Source of the DNA: Deltaproteobacteria bacterium | GTDB lineage: Bacteria; Desulfobacterota; GWC2-55-46; DRQE01 | Length of the DNA: 43,087 nt | Direction of reading: 5' to 3' | Assembly: GCA_016219105.1 (NCBI GenBank) | Contig: JACRCI010000075.1 | Coordinates: 1-43,087 of the forward strand | Made by a program: the position numbers and the translations under genes | The notes under the pieces: model-generated | What the model saw: only the letters and a program-made list of their open reading frames with translations | Databases searched by the model: none | What the model was told of the DNA's origin: nothing | Shown here: positions 1-9,257 of the stretch, piece after piece | How positions within the stretch are numbered: the first letter of the stretch is position 1 | How the letters are laid out: every line of letters begins with the position of its first letter

Positions 1-935
1 CCCTCCTTTAAGTCCGCGGCAAAGGCGACGAGCGCCGGGATCGCCCCTTTATACTTTAAAAGCCTTATTCCGCTCAACGCCTGCCTCTTTTCCTCGATAG
101 AGCCATACCCGAGCCGTGCCTTGAGTATGTCGAGGAACACTTCCTTGTCGCGGTCTTCGAGGGAACCGCCCAACCTTTCCATGAACCTCACGGCCGTATC
201 CGTGGATATGGCGAAGGAGATGTCCCTGTTCTCAATAAACGGCATCACCTTTTTCGCGTCATCCTCATGGACGAGGTTCGACAGGGCGTCAATGGCGGCA
301 AGCCTCGACATGTCGTCGCGCTCGACAGCGGATAGAAGCCGGTCTATGATATCGGGGCTGCCGATGGAGCCCAGGGCCTCGAGCACGGAAAACCTGACCC
401 ACTCGTCGTCGTCCTTGAGCATCTCGATAAGACTCTGTACCGACGAGAACGCCCTGAGCTTTGCCAGCGTAATCGCGGTTGAAGCCCTTATGTTCGGATT
501 GGGATGGCCGCAGAGACGGGTAAGAGAAGCCGCGGCGCCATTAACGTCCGGCGGAGCGCTGGATAAAACGCACCGGCCTATCGTGTCTATCGCGAATTTA
601 AGGACGTCCTCGTCTTTTTCGCTTAAAAGAGGTATGACCGCGCTGACCCCGAAGCCTCCGAGCCTCTCCAGAATCTCAACGGCCATATTGCGCAAGGCCG
701 CGTCGTCTTCCTCGTAGAGGAGCGGCAGGACGGCATCGGCCACCTCGGCGCCGCCTATGCTTATGAGGGTATTGACCGCCGCGTCCCTCGTGCCGAGGTC
801 GCAGTCCCTTAAAAGGGCCACAAGCGGGCCTATGCCCCTCCTCTCCCCGGTTTCTCCTATGGCCTCTATCGCCTCATGGCGCAGGGCCGTGTCAACGGAG
901 CTTAACATGGCGATAGCCGCGTCAATGTCTGTCAT
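1..935 (-). CDS. HEAT-repeat protein, 3' end truncated by window edge
   Basis: Minus-strand reading frame open from ATG at 935 to the window edge (MTDIDAAIAMLSSVDTALRHEAIEAIGETGERRGIGPLVALLRD...); repeated helical HEAT-like motifs. Missing from the ORF track because the stop is outside the window. Confidence 0.8.
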   Translation of the reverse strand, partial: MTDIDAAIAMLSSVDTALRHEAIEAIGETGERRGIGPLVALLRDCDLGTRDAAVNTLISIGGAEVADAVLPLLYEEDDAALRNMAVEILERLGGFGVSAVIPLLSEKDEDVLKFAIDTIGRCVLSSAPPDVNGAAASLTRLCGHPNPNIRASTAITLAKLRAFSSVQSLIEMLKDDDEWVRFSVLEALGSIGSPDIIDRLLSAVERDDMSRLAAIDALSNLVHEDDAKKVMPFIENRDISFAISTDTAVRFMERLGGSLEDRDKEVFLDILKARLGYGSIEEKRQALSGIRLLKYKGAIPALVAFAADLKE

Positions 936-957
936 AATTGTACCGTTCCCAGATGTT

Positions 958-984
958 TTATCGGAATACCGCCGGATTTCTTTA
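958..984 (-). promoter_or_regulatory. sigma-28 (FliA) promoter for the HEAT-repeat gene
   Basis: Minus strand TAAAGAAA-N11-TCCGATAA versus consensus TAAAGTTT-N11-GCCGATAA; 22 bp upstream of the ATG at 935. Confidence 0.7.
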
Positions 985-1006
985 GCAATTTGCGGAAACG
1001 CGAAAC

Positions 1007-2239
1007 TTATTCAGTTTTTTCTATCGAGATCTTGTCCACTATGGGGTCTATGGCGTGAAAGTTCCTGAGCCTCTCTATCAGGGCCGCGGTGATCGCGCTC
1101 CCCATGGGCAGGAGCAACTTCCCGCTCTTTGTCATGATATCGCCGGCGAGGACCATCCCGCCGGCGATCCGTGAAAACGGTATGTCTTCGACCCCCGCTT
1201 CCTCCCTCTTCCCTTCCATCGTCTCAACGAGGCAGTTAACGGCGTCCGGGTCGAATTCCACGCCGCGCCCCCCTTTCAATCCCTCTATCGCCGATCTCCT
1301 GCCCCCGGCGGAAAGGTCGTCAAACCGGCTCGCGGCCGCTATTATCCTCGAACCCATGGGTATCTCCTCGGCCTTCAGGCCGTCCGGATAGCCCCCGCCC
1401 GACCATTCTTCGTGATGGCTCCGTATAAGAAGGGCCACCTGCCTCAGGTCGGGCGTCGAGGCAATCGTCTCCTGTCCAAGCGCCGGGTGCTGTCTGAAGA
1501 TGAACCTCTCGGCGTCGTTCATGGCGTCTTCGCCCTTTCTGAGTATCCCCTTGGGCACGCCTATAAGGCCGATGTCATGGAGCAGCGCGGCCGCCTCTAT
1601 CACGGCAACCTCCCTCCCGTGGAGTCCCATCCCGACCGCCATTTCCCTGGAAAGCCCGGCGGTCCTTTTCACGTGCCCGCCGAGGTGGGAATCGAAAAGC
1701 TCCATCAGGCCGGCTGAGGTCTTTATGAAGTTGAAGAAACTCTCCCTGAGCTGCCTGGTCCTTTCCTCGACCTTCCTTTCGAGGCCTTCATTCAATTCCG
1801 CAAGCTCCTTATTCTGCCTCCGCGTGACTTCAAGGAGGCGCCTGTTCTCGTCCTTTAGTTCATGACGGTCGAGGAGATCCCTTACGGTGAGCTTCAACGC
1901 CACGTCGTCCCACGGCTTGGTGATGTAGCGGTGGACCTCGCTCTCGTTCACAGCGTTCATGGTCGAGGCGAGGTCCGCGTATCCCGTAAGCATGATCCTG
2001 ACCGTATCCGGCGACCGTTCCTTGACCCTGCGCAGGAACTCCACGCCTTCCATCCCCGGCATCCTGTGGTCGGATATGACGAGCGAGACGCGGTTTTTCA
2101 GCATGAGTTCCAGACCCTCAACGCCGCCTCCGGCAATGAGGATGTTGTAGCCCTCCCTCCTGAACAGCCTGTAAAGGGCGTTACGTATGTTCTCCTCGTC
2201 ATCAACGAAAAGGATGGTGTGGTCTCTGGGGTTCGTCAT
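1007..2239 (-). CDS. Response regulator, REC plus HD/HD-GYP-like phosphodiesterase domain
   Basis: REC motif ILFVDDEEN/ISDHRMPGMEG; HD motif ALLHDIGLIGVP and GGYPDGL. Confidence 0.85.
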   Translation of the reverse strand: MTNPRDHTILFVDDEENIRNALYRLFRREGYNILIAGGGVEGLELMLKNRVSLVISDHRMPGMEGVEFLRRVKERSPDTVRIMLTGYADLASTMNAVNESEVHRYITKPWDDVALKLTVRDLLDRHELKDENRRLLEVTRRQNKELAELNEGLERKVEERTRQLRESFFNFIKTSAGLMELFDSHLGGHVKRTAGLSREMAVGMGLHGREVAVIEAAALLHDIGLIGVPKGILRKGEDAMNDAERFIFRQHPALGQETIASTPDLRQVALLIRSHHEEWSGGGYPDGLKAEEIPMGSRIIAAASRFDDLSAGGRRSAIEGLKGGRGVEFDPDAVNCLVETMEGKREEAGVEDIPFSRIAGGMVLAGDIMTKSGKLLLPMGSAITAALIERLRNFHAIDPIVDKISIEKTE

Positions 2240-2248
2240 AATAGCGTT

Positions 2249-4063
2249 CTAAACGGGCATGCCCCCGGCAGCCACCGGAAGCTTCACGAAAAAGGTCGTC
2301 CCGCGGCCCGCCTCGCTCAAGAATCCTATCTCTCCGTTATGCTCCTTGATTATCCCGTAGCTTATCGAAAGCCCGAGCCCGGTGCCGCTGCCGACGGGCT
2401 TTGTGGTAAAGAACGGGTCGAACACCTTCTGTCCTATCTTTGCGGGGATGCCGGCGCCATTGTCGCTTATCTCCACGGTCACGAAACCGTCCCTGAAAGA
2501 GGTCTTCAAGCCTATCTCCCCCTTTTTCCCCTCTGGTATGGCCTGTGCCGCGTTCATAAGCAGGTTCATGAAAACCTGGTTTATCTGCTGGGGCCTGCAG
2601 CGTATATGGGGCACCTCGCCGTAGTCCTTCCTTATCGCGGCACTGTACTTTATCTCATGCCACACCATGTTTACGGTCCCCTCGAGCCCGTGGTTTACGT
2701 CAAATTCCTGCAACTCCCCGGTGCCCGCGTGCGAAAACTCCTTCAGCCCCTTGATTATAACCCTGACCCTGTCCACGCCGTCCCTGCACTCGTTCACCAT
2801 GGTCACGAGCTCTTCCACCGCGAAATCCATGTCCCTGTCCTTTTTAAACGCCTCTATCCGCCCCATAACCTCCCACACGTCCTTCGGGTTGCCGCTCCTA
2901 TGCGCCCCTTCGAGTTCGCGATACATGTACAGGAGTTCCCTTATTCCCGCGCCATACGCGGCGAGGGTGGAGAGGTTGGAATTTATAAAACCCACCGGGT
3001 TGTTTATCTCATGCGCTATTCCGGCGGCGAGCTGGCCTATCGAGGCCATTTTTTCCGAATGGACGAGTTGATGTTTCGCGTCCGAGAGTCTCCGGTTGGT
3101 CGCGTTGAGCTCGGCGTTCGATATCCGGAGTTCCGCGTTTTTGCCCTCTATCTCCCGCTGAGAGGCCTCAAATACCTTATTCAGCCTTTCAAGCTCCTCG
3201 GCGCGTCTTTCGTTTTTCTCTTTCTCGAGTCTGAGGGTCTTTATGTATTGCATGCGGGCGGCCTTATCCTCGTTGAGACGGCCGGCCATCTCGTTAAAGC
3301 CACGGGCCAGGTCACCCACCTCGTCCCCTCCATGGGCGTCGGCCTTGACGTCCAGCCTCCCTCTGGTCATCTCGTTTACTGCGTCGGTTATCCTGCCGAG
3401 CCTTCTCCCGATATCGCCGGAAAGAGCCATGAGCATCGCCACGCCTATAAGGACGCTTAAGACGCAGACCGCGGCGTATAAAAAGGCGCCCCTTGCCATC
3501 TTCCCCTCGATGGCGTCCTGCGACCCGGCGGCCTCGGCCTCCTCGTGCGCGACCAGCGTGTCCGCGATGGAGATAAACCGTTTAAACCTCTCCTCCTGAA
3601 CGCCGGCGACAAGGGTCCTCCCACGCCTGATGTCTCCCTCGTAGACGGCCGGGATTATTTCCCCGTCCCTTGTCTTCTTGAATTCCTCCCATACGGCCCT
3701 TATCTCCTGCACCGCCCGAACGGCCTCTTTATCGAATCCGGCATGTTCATCAAGCATTTCTCCTATCTCCGCGTCCACCCGCCTTGTCGCTTCCTTCACG
3801 GCCTCATGGTCTGACGTCAGTCGAGCCCTGTCGGTTTCGCTGATCATCAAAAGCATCGCCCTCCTTGCGTCCTCGAGGTCCGACTTTAATCTCAAGAGCT
3901 TCATGGCCTCGGAGAACGCCTCCTCATAAACCGCGCGCGAGGCCCTTTTCGTCGCGGCCATATCCACGAGCCCCATAACGGCTATGACCATGATGAAAAA
4001 CAGGAATACGCCGAAGGTGAGAAAGAGTTTTTTCCTTATCCCTATGTCCCTTAAGCGGATCAT
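2249..4063 (-). CDS. Membrane sensor histidine kinase (sensor, HAMP, HisKA, HATPase)
   Basis: N-terminal TM, HAMP-like segment, H-box MASIGQLAAGIAHEINNPVGF, N/G boxes DNGAGIP, GTGLGLSISYGI. Confidence 0.9.
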   Translation of the reverse strand: MIRLRDIGIRKKLFLTFGVFLFFIMVIAVMGLVDMAATKRASRAVYEEAFSEAMKLLRLKSDLEDARRAMLLMISETDRARLTSDHEAVKEATRRVDAEIGEMLDEHAGFDKEAVRAVQEIRAVWEEFKKTRDGEIIPAVYEGDIRRGRTLVAGVQEERFKRFISIADTLVAHEEAEAAGSQDAIEGKMARGAFLYAAVCVLSVLIGVAMLMALSGDIGRRLGRITDAVNEMTRGRLDVKADAHGGDEVGDLARGFNEMAGRLNEDKAARMQYIKTLRLEKEKNERRAEELERLNKVFEASQREIEGKNAELRISNAELNATNRRLSDAKHQLVHSEKMASIGQLAAGIAHEINNPVGFINSNLSTLAAYGAGIRELLYMYRELEGAHRSGNPKDVWEVMGRIEAFKKDRDMDFAVEELVTMVNECRDGVDRVRVIIKGLKEFSHAGTGELQEFDVNHGLEGTVNMVWHEIKYSAAIRKDYGEVPHIRCRPQQINQVFMNLLMNAAQAIPEGKKGEIGLKTSFRDGFVTVEISDNGAGIPAKIGQKVFDPFFTTKPVGSGTGLGLSISYGIIKEHNGEIGFLSEAGRGTTFFVKLPVAAGGMPV

Positions 4064-5433
4064 CCTTTCACCGGAAGCCGTATGGTAAAGGTGGCGCCTT
4101 CGTCCGCCCTGCTGTCTGCCCGTATCTCGCCGCCGTGACGCTTTACGATCCCGTAGGCTATCGAGAGCCCAAGCCCGGTGCCGCCGCCAACCGGCTTTGT
4201 CGTGAAAAACGGTTCGAATATCCTCGCCATATTCTCCTCGGTGATGCCGCGGCCGTTGTCGCTGACGGATACCTCCGCGAACTCAGCCCCGGGGCCGGCC
4301 AGGGCGGTGGAAACCCTGATCTCGCCGTTTGGGCCGGCGGCGTCAACGGCATTGGCGATGATGTTCAGGAACACGTGGTTCAGTTCCATCGGGTTGCCGG
4401 TGACCTCCGGGATATCGCCGTAGTCCCGGTGGACGCGGACGTCGCGGCCCGTGGAGCGCCGGGCCATATTCAGCGCGCTTTCGAGGCATTCGTTCAGGTT
4501 GACCGGGCCGACCCCGGCGCAATCTATGCGGGAGAAGTCTTTAAGCTCACTGACTATCCTCTTCACCCTCTCGGCCCCTTCGCGCGACTCGCGTATGAGT
4601 TTAACCGCGTCCTTGACGATGAAACCATGATCAACCGCGCCGGCAAGCTCTTCTATCTTCCTTATGCCTTCCCCTATATCGGGGGAAAAGGCCGCGTCTT
4701 TCCGGCCGCTTACGAGGTTACGGAGCGCGCCGTACTCCTCAAGCAGCCTTACGATGTCGTCCACGTAGGACTTAAGCGTCTCCATGTTGCTCATGATAAA
4801 GCCGATGGGGTTATTTATCTCATGCGCCATCCCGGCGGCGAGTTGCCCTATGGAGGCCATCTTCTCCCTCTGGAGGAGCTGCGACTCGGCGTCTTTCAGG
4901 TCTTTATACGCCCTTTCCAGTTCCCCGGTCCTCTCCCTCACCTTTTCCTCGAGGTTGGACTTCGCCTCTTCGAGGCCGCGGATGAGTTCCTGCGTCTTGC
5001 GCATGTCGGCGGCGACTACGACAATGCCCGCGACCTTCCCCTCGCTGTCCCTCAGGACCGAACCGTTCGCGTTCACCGGTATCTTCTCGCCGCGGCGGTC
5101 GATGTAGTTGAGGCTGAAGTTCCTCACCGGGCCATCGGTCACCATGCTCTTAAGGAGCCTGAAAAACTCGAGGTCGTCGTCGGCCGCCACACAGCCGATG
5201 GGCCTTCCCACGAGCTCCCGCGCGCCGTAGCCAAGCATCTCCTCGGCAGCGCGGTTGACAAAACGTATGGTCGCGTCCGGGTTCAGGACTATCAGGCTTT
5301 CCCCCATGCCGCGGATGATATTTATGACCCGCTGCCTGTCGAGGAATAAAAATTCCTTTTGCTGCCGAGAATCGTCCCCGTCCCCGCGGCGTCGGGCCGC
5401 ATCCGGGGTTTCTATGGTTCGCGTTTCAGACAT
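4060..5433 (-). CDS. PAS-domain histidine kinase
   Basis: PAS-like segment, MASIGQLAAGMAHEINNPIGF, DNGRGI, GTGLGLSIAYGIV; paralogous to the neighbour. Confidence 0.9.
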   Translation of the reverse strand: MSETRTIETPDAARRRGDGDDSRQQKEFLFLDRQRVINIIRGMGESLIVLNPDATIRFVNRAAEEMLGYGARELVGRPIGCVAADDDLEFFRLLKSMVTDGPVRNFSLNYIDRRGEKIPVNANGSVLRDSEGKVAGIVVVAADMRKTQELIRGLEEAKSNLEEKVRERTGELERAYKDLKDAESQLLQREKMASIGQLAAGMAHEINNPIGFIMSNMETLKSYVDDIVRLLEEYGALRNLVSGRKDAAFSPDIGEGIRKIEELAGAVDHGFIVKDAVKLIRESREGAERVKRIVSELKDFSRIDCAGVGPVNLNECLESALNMARRSTGRDVRVHRDYGDIPEVTGNPMELNHVFLNIIANAVDAAGPNGEIRVSTALAGPGAEFAEVSVSDNGRGITEENMARIFEPFFTTKPVGGGTGLGLSIAYGIVKRHGGEIRADSRADEGATFTIRLPVKG

Positions 5434-5792
5434 TTAAGCGCCTCGCTTATCATCTTCGCGGCCTCCGAGAAATCCGCCCCCTTGGGGAATATGGCGGATA
5501 TCCCGCTTCTCCTCGCGGCCTCCATCCTGTCTTCCACGGCGTAGGAGGTGACCATTATTACCGGCAGGGATGCGTCCATCTCGCGTATCTTACCGAGCGT
5601 TTCCGCGCCGTCCATCCCGGGCATCATAAAGTCCAGGAACACGATGTCGGGCCTTTCGCGCCTTATCTCCAGTATGCCGTCGGCCCCAGAGGGGCACGCC
5701 CTGACGCGATATCCTTTTGCCTTCAGGTAAAACCCCATGGTGTCGGAATAATCCTCTTCGTCGTCTATCAAAAGGATTTCAATGTCACCCAC
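5412..5792 (-). CDS. Single-domain response regulator (REC)
   Basis: EILLIDDEEDYSDT...IVFLDFMMPGMDG; likely GTG start at 5792 overlapping the TGA of the upstream kinase (GTGGGTGA). Confidence 0.85.
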   Translation of the reverse strand: MGDIEILLIDDEEDYSDTMGFYLKAKGYRVRACPSGADGILEIRRERPDIVFLDFMMPGMDGAETLGKIREMDASLPVIMVTSYAVEDRMEAARRSGISAIFPKGADFSEAAKMISEALKCLKREP

Positions 5793-7614
5793 CGCGCAAC
5801 CTCGTCGCAAACCTTTCAAGAAGTCCGTTTTTCTCGTCCCCGCACCTTCCATTCAGCCGGTCGCACCGGTCCCTCCCGCCCTCCCTCAGGAAGACCGCGT
5901 CTTCTGGCATCATCGGAAGGGCCACGGTAAACACGCTCCCCCTGCCCAAATAGCTCTCCACCCGTATATCCCCGCCGTGCAGTTCCACGATGGCCTTTGT
6001 GATGGTGAGTCCGAGACCGGTCCCCTTCAACGCCGTCGCGCCGTGAGCGCCCACCTGGACGAACTTCTCGAATATCCTGCCGAGGTCTTCCTCCTTCATG
6101 CCGCACCCGGTATCCCTCACGGCTATCTCAAGAAATACGCCGCCGCCAGACTCCCTTGCCCCCTCTATCCCGACCCCGACCGTCCCTTGCGCTGCGGTGA
6201 ACTTTATGGCGTTGCTCAGAAGGTTTACGAAGACCTGTACCGTCCTGTCCCTGTCCACAAAAAGCCTCGGAGGCGCCGAGGGCGCGTCAAGCAGGAGTTT
6301 TATGCCCCTTGAATCGGCCAGCGGCTTAATGGTTGCGATTATCTCTTTAAGGAGCGGCGCGGTCTCCACTATCTCCTGCCTTATCCTCATGTTGCCTGAA
6401 TCCAGCTTTGAGAAATCAAGGATGTCGTTTATGAGCCTCGAGAGCCTCTCCGTATTCCTCAGCGCTATGGAGAGCATCTTTTTCTGGTCTTCGCCGAGTC
6501 CACCGGTCAGACCGAGGATATTGCTCAGGGCCTGCTTTGTGGCAACGACCGGGGTCCTCAGTTCATGGGTGACGCTCGCCACGAAATCCCTTTTCATCCT
6601 GTCCAGTTCCCTGTACTTCGTAACGTCGCTCAGGACCGAGAAAATGCCCACCATCCTGCCCTCCCTGTCGCGTATGAGGGCGTTGCTGGCCCTCAAGGTC
6701 CTTGCGGTGTCGTCCTCTCCCCTGACCACCACGTCCCTTGCCGCGACATCGCCGTCGTCGTGGTTGCTGAAAATGGTTGGGGCAAGCACGACCATCTGTC
6801 CCGTGCCGAGCCCCTCCCAAACGGGTCTGGCCACCCTGTCCTTGAGCCTGGCCCCCAACACCCTTTCCCCCTCCGGGTTTATCATGAGGACGCGCCCGCT
6901 GTCGTCAACCGTTATCAAACCGTCTATGCCGCCGGCGACTATCCTCTCTGTCCTCTCCTTGTCCTGAAGGATGGCCGTCTTCTCCTTCTCCAGGTCGCCT
7001 GTGGCGGATCTGACCGCGCCGTCAACCTCGGACCTGAACCTCGACATGACGAGGTCCAATATCCTGCGCCTGTCCTCGGCCTTCGGGACCGCCCTTTCCA
7101 CAACATTTTTAATCATGCCGTCCAGTGTCATGTCGGACAGACTGCCTGCCCACTGCTCGGTATCCTCCACTGCGGCGGCTGAGGCCGAAGGGCCGGCCTC
7201 GCCGGTCTTTATATAGTGGACCGCGTTTACCTTTATGTGGGGTGAAGCGGCCGCATCAAAGGTATCGCATATCGAGGTCTTGCCGTCGGAGTTAAGGAGC
7301 GTCAGGAAATCGGTGAGTTCCCCAAGCGTTATGCCGTCAAGGAACACGACGCTGTGGAGTTTGAGGCGCGTAAACGCGCCGGCGAGGCCGGCTGAATGGC
7401 CAATGTCCTGAAGTGGAACTCCGTTGACGAGTATCTTCCCGTCCACATTGGCGACATTCAATTCACTCAGGTTATCGAGCAGCCCAGCAAGCCGCGCGTG
7501 ACAGGAGGCAACGGACCGCCTCGACACCGGGTGTTTTACGGAGTAAAGGCTCGTGTGTCCCATCGCCCTGGTCAGGGCCCGCAAAAACTCCTCGTATTCA
7601 ACCGCGGCGGTCAT
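5785..7614 (-). CDS. PAS-domain histidine kinase
   Basis: VASVTHELRTPVVATKQAL H-box, DTGCGMKEEDL, GTGLGLTITKAIVELHGG. Confidence 0.9.
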   Translation of the reverse strand: MTAAVEYEEFLRALTRAMGHTSLYSVKHPVSRRSVASCHARLAGLLDNLSELNVANVDGKILVNGVPLQDIGHSAGLAGAFTRLKLHSVVFLDGITLGELTDFLTLLNSDGKTSICDTFDAAASPHIKVNAVHYIKTGEAGPSASAAAVEDTEQWAGSLSDMTLDGMIKNVVERAVPKAEDRRRILDLVMSRFRSEVDGAVRSATGDLEKEKTAILQDKERTERIVAGGIDGLITVDDSGRVLMINPEGERVLGARLKDRVARPVWEGLGTGQMVVLAPTIFSNHDDGDVAARDVVVRGEDDTARTLRASNALIRDREGRMVGIFSVLSDVTKYRELDRMKRDFVASVTHELRTPVVATKQALSNILGLTGGLGEDQKKMLSIALRNTERLSRLINDILDFSKLDSGNMRIRQEIVETAPLLKEIIATIKPLADSRGIKLLLDAPSAPPRLFVDRDRTVQVFVNLLSNAIKFTAAQGTVGVGIEGARESGGGVFLEIAVRDTGCGMKEEDLGRIFEKFVQVGAHGATALKGTGLGLTITKAIVELHGGDIRVESYLGRGSVFTVALPMMPEDAVFLREGGRDRCDRLNGRCGDEKNGLLERFATRLRGG

Positions 7615-7645
7615 AAGTATTCAGCGCTCTCAGTCTATATTTCGG

Positions 7646-8449
7646 CTATATTTCGCCTTTCTTGAATTTTTTAAGCTTGGTCTTCAATTTGAATATCGCC
7701 TGACTGTGGAGCTGGCAGACCCTCGATTCCGTCACCTCCAGCACCCTGCCTATCTCCTTCAAATTCAGGTCCTCGTAATAATAAAGCGACAAGACGAGCC
7801 TTTCCTTCTCCTGGAGTTCGCCTATGGCCATGGCAAGCCGGTTTTTCGTCTCCTCAAGGTTCAACCTTGCCACCGGGTCCTCGCTTAAGGGGTCGGCGAT
7901 GCATTCGAGTATGCTCCTCGTGTCCCCGTCCTGCCCAAGACCCATGTCATCAAGGCTTAAAACCGCAACACCCGCGGCCTCCTTTAAGAACTTCCGGTAC
8001 TCCTCAATGTCCATGCCAAAGGACGCCGCTATCTCCTCCTCGGTCGGGGTCCTGCCGAGCCGGGCCTCAACCCTCGAATGCACCTCTTCGAGCTGTTTCG
8101 CCTTCTCCCTCGTGGACCTCGGCAGCCAGTCCATCCTCCTGAGTTCATCAAGCATCGCCCCCTTTATCCTGAACGACAGGTATGTCTCAACCTTCACGCC
8201 CCTTGAAGGGTCGAACCTGTCCAACGCCTCTATTACCCCGATGATGCCGGCGTTTATGAGGTCGTTCACGTCAATATGGGACGGCAGCCTTATCGCGAGC
8301 CTCGATGCGATAATCTTAACCAGCGGCGCATACTCCCTTATAAGCGCGTCCCTGTCCATGTTATATACCGTTGTAAGTTTTGCGCAGCTCATATGTTTAA
8401 AGGCGCCTCTAACCGGCCTGAGTGAACCTTCCGAGGAAGAACTGCACAT
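7646..8449 (-). CDS. fliA: Flagellar sigma-28 factor FliA (start uncertain: 8449, 8392 or 8359)
   Basis: Sigma-70 family regions 2-4: GIIGVIEALDRFDPSRGVKVETYLSFRIKGAMLDELRRMDW; region 4 EKERLVLSLYYYEDLNLKEIGRVL. Confidence 0.9.
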   Translation of the reverse strand: MCSSSSEGSLRPVRGAFKHMSCAKLTTVYNMDRDALIREYAPLVKIIASRLAIRLPSHIDVNDLINAGIIGVIEALDRFDPSRGVKVETYLSFRIKGAMLDELRRMDWLPRSTREKAKQLEEVHSRVEARLGRTPTEEEIAASFGMDIEEYRKFLKEAAGVAVLSLDDMGLGQDGDTRSILECIADPLSEDPVARLNLEETKNRLAMAIGELQEKERLVLSLYYYEDLNLKEIGRVLEVTESRVCQLHSQAIFKLKTKLKKFKKGEI

Positions 8450-9257
8450 TGTCCTTCGGCTCGCTCGGGGGCAGTTCGCGCACTACCCCGGCCAGGTCCC
8501 TGAAGGCCTTTGCGGCCCTCGAATCCGGAAAGAGCTCGACAAGAGCCATCTGCCCCCTGACGGCCTTGGGCAGGAACTCGTCAAACGGGATGAACCCGAG
8601 GTAATCCATGGATACACTTAAGTACCTGAGCGCGACCCGGCTTATATGTTTATAGACCTCAAGCCCCTCTTTTGAATTCCTCACGGAATTAATGAGCAGC
8701 CTGAACCTCTTCTCGCCGTGCTTTAAGTGGAGCACCTTCATCAGGGCATAGGCGTCAACGATGGACGTCGGTTCCGGGGAGGCGACCACTATCGTTTCCC
8801 TCGCGGCGATGTTGAAAAAGAGCACGTTCTGGGATATCCCGGCGGCCGTATCTATCAGCATGATGTCCACGTCATCGCCGAACCCCTCGATCTGGGTGAA
8901 AAGCGAAAGCTTTTCCGCGGGTCCGAGGCTGGTCAGTTCGTTTATCCCCGAGGCCGCGGGCAGTATCCTTATGCCTTTCGGCCCTCTTATCACCACCTCG
9001 TCGAGCGTCCTTTCCCCCCTCAAGAGATGCCCCAGGTTAAACCTCGGGGTAAGCCCTAAAAGCACGTCCAGGTTCCCGAGCCCAAGGTCGGCGTCCAGCA
9101 CCAGCACCTTCATGTCCATCATCGCGAGGCTTACCGCCAGGTTGGCCACCACGTTGGTCTTGCCCACCCCGCCTTTCCCGCTCGTTATCGCTATGACGTT
9201 GGGTGGATTCCTTTTGACTCCGCAATCAACCGTTCTCACCACCGTGCCCCCTTCCAA
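8409..9257 (-). CDS. flhG: MinD/ParA-like flagellar number regulator FlhG (FleN)
   Basis: SGKGGVGKTNVVANLA Walker A; position after flhF. Confidence 0.9.
   Translation of the reverse strand: MEGGTVVRTVDCGVKRNPPNVIAITSGKGGVGKTNVVANLAVSLAMMDMKVLVLDADLGLGNLDVLLGLTPRFNLGHLLRGERTLDEVVIRGPKGIRILPAASGINELTSLGPAEKLSLFTQIEGFGDDVDIMLIDTAAGISQNVLFFNIAARETIVVASPEPTSIVDAYALMKVLHLKHGEKRFRLLINSVRNSKEGLEVYKHISRVALRYLSVSMDYLGFIPFDEFLPKAVRGQMALVELFPDSRAAKAFRDLAGVVRELPPSEPKDNVQFFLGRFTQAG

Noticed and set aside
1862-3460. Long plus-strand ORF of 532 aa (and 4135..5349, 404 aa)
   Set aside because: Antisense to well-supported histidine kinase genes; composition-driven shadow ORFs in GC-rich DNA with no recognisable domains.
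7379-7400. Repeat-like ggcgaggccggctgaatggcc in a kinase gene (HSAGLAGAF)
   Set aside because: Matches over half the unit only; could be ordinary protein sequence, so not counted as a confirmed copy.
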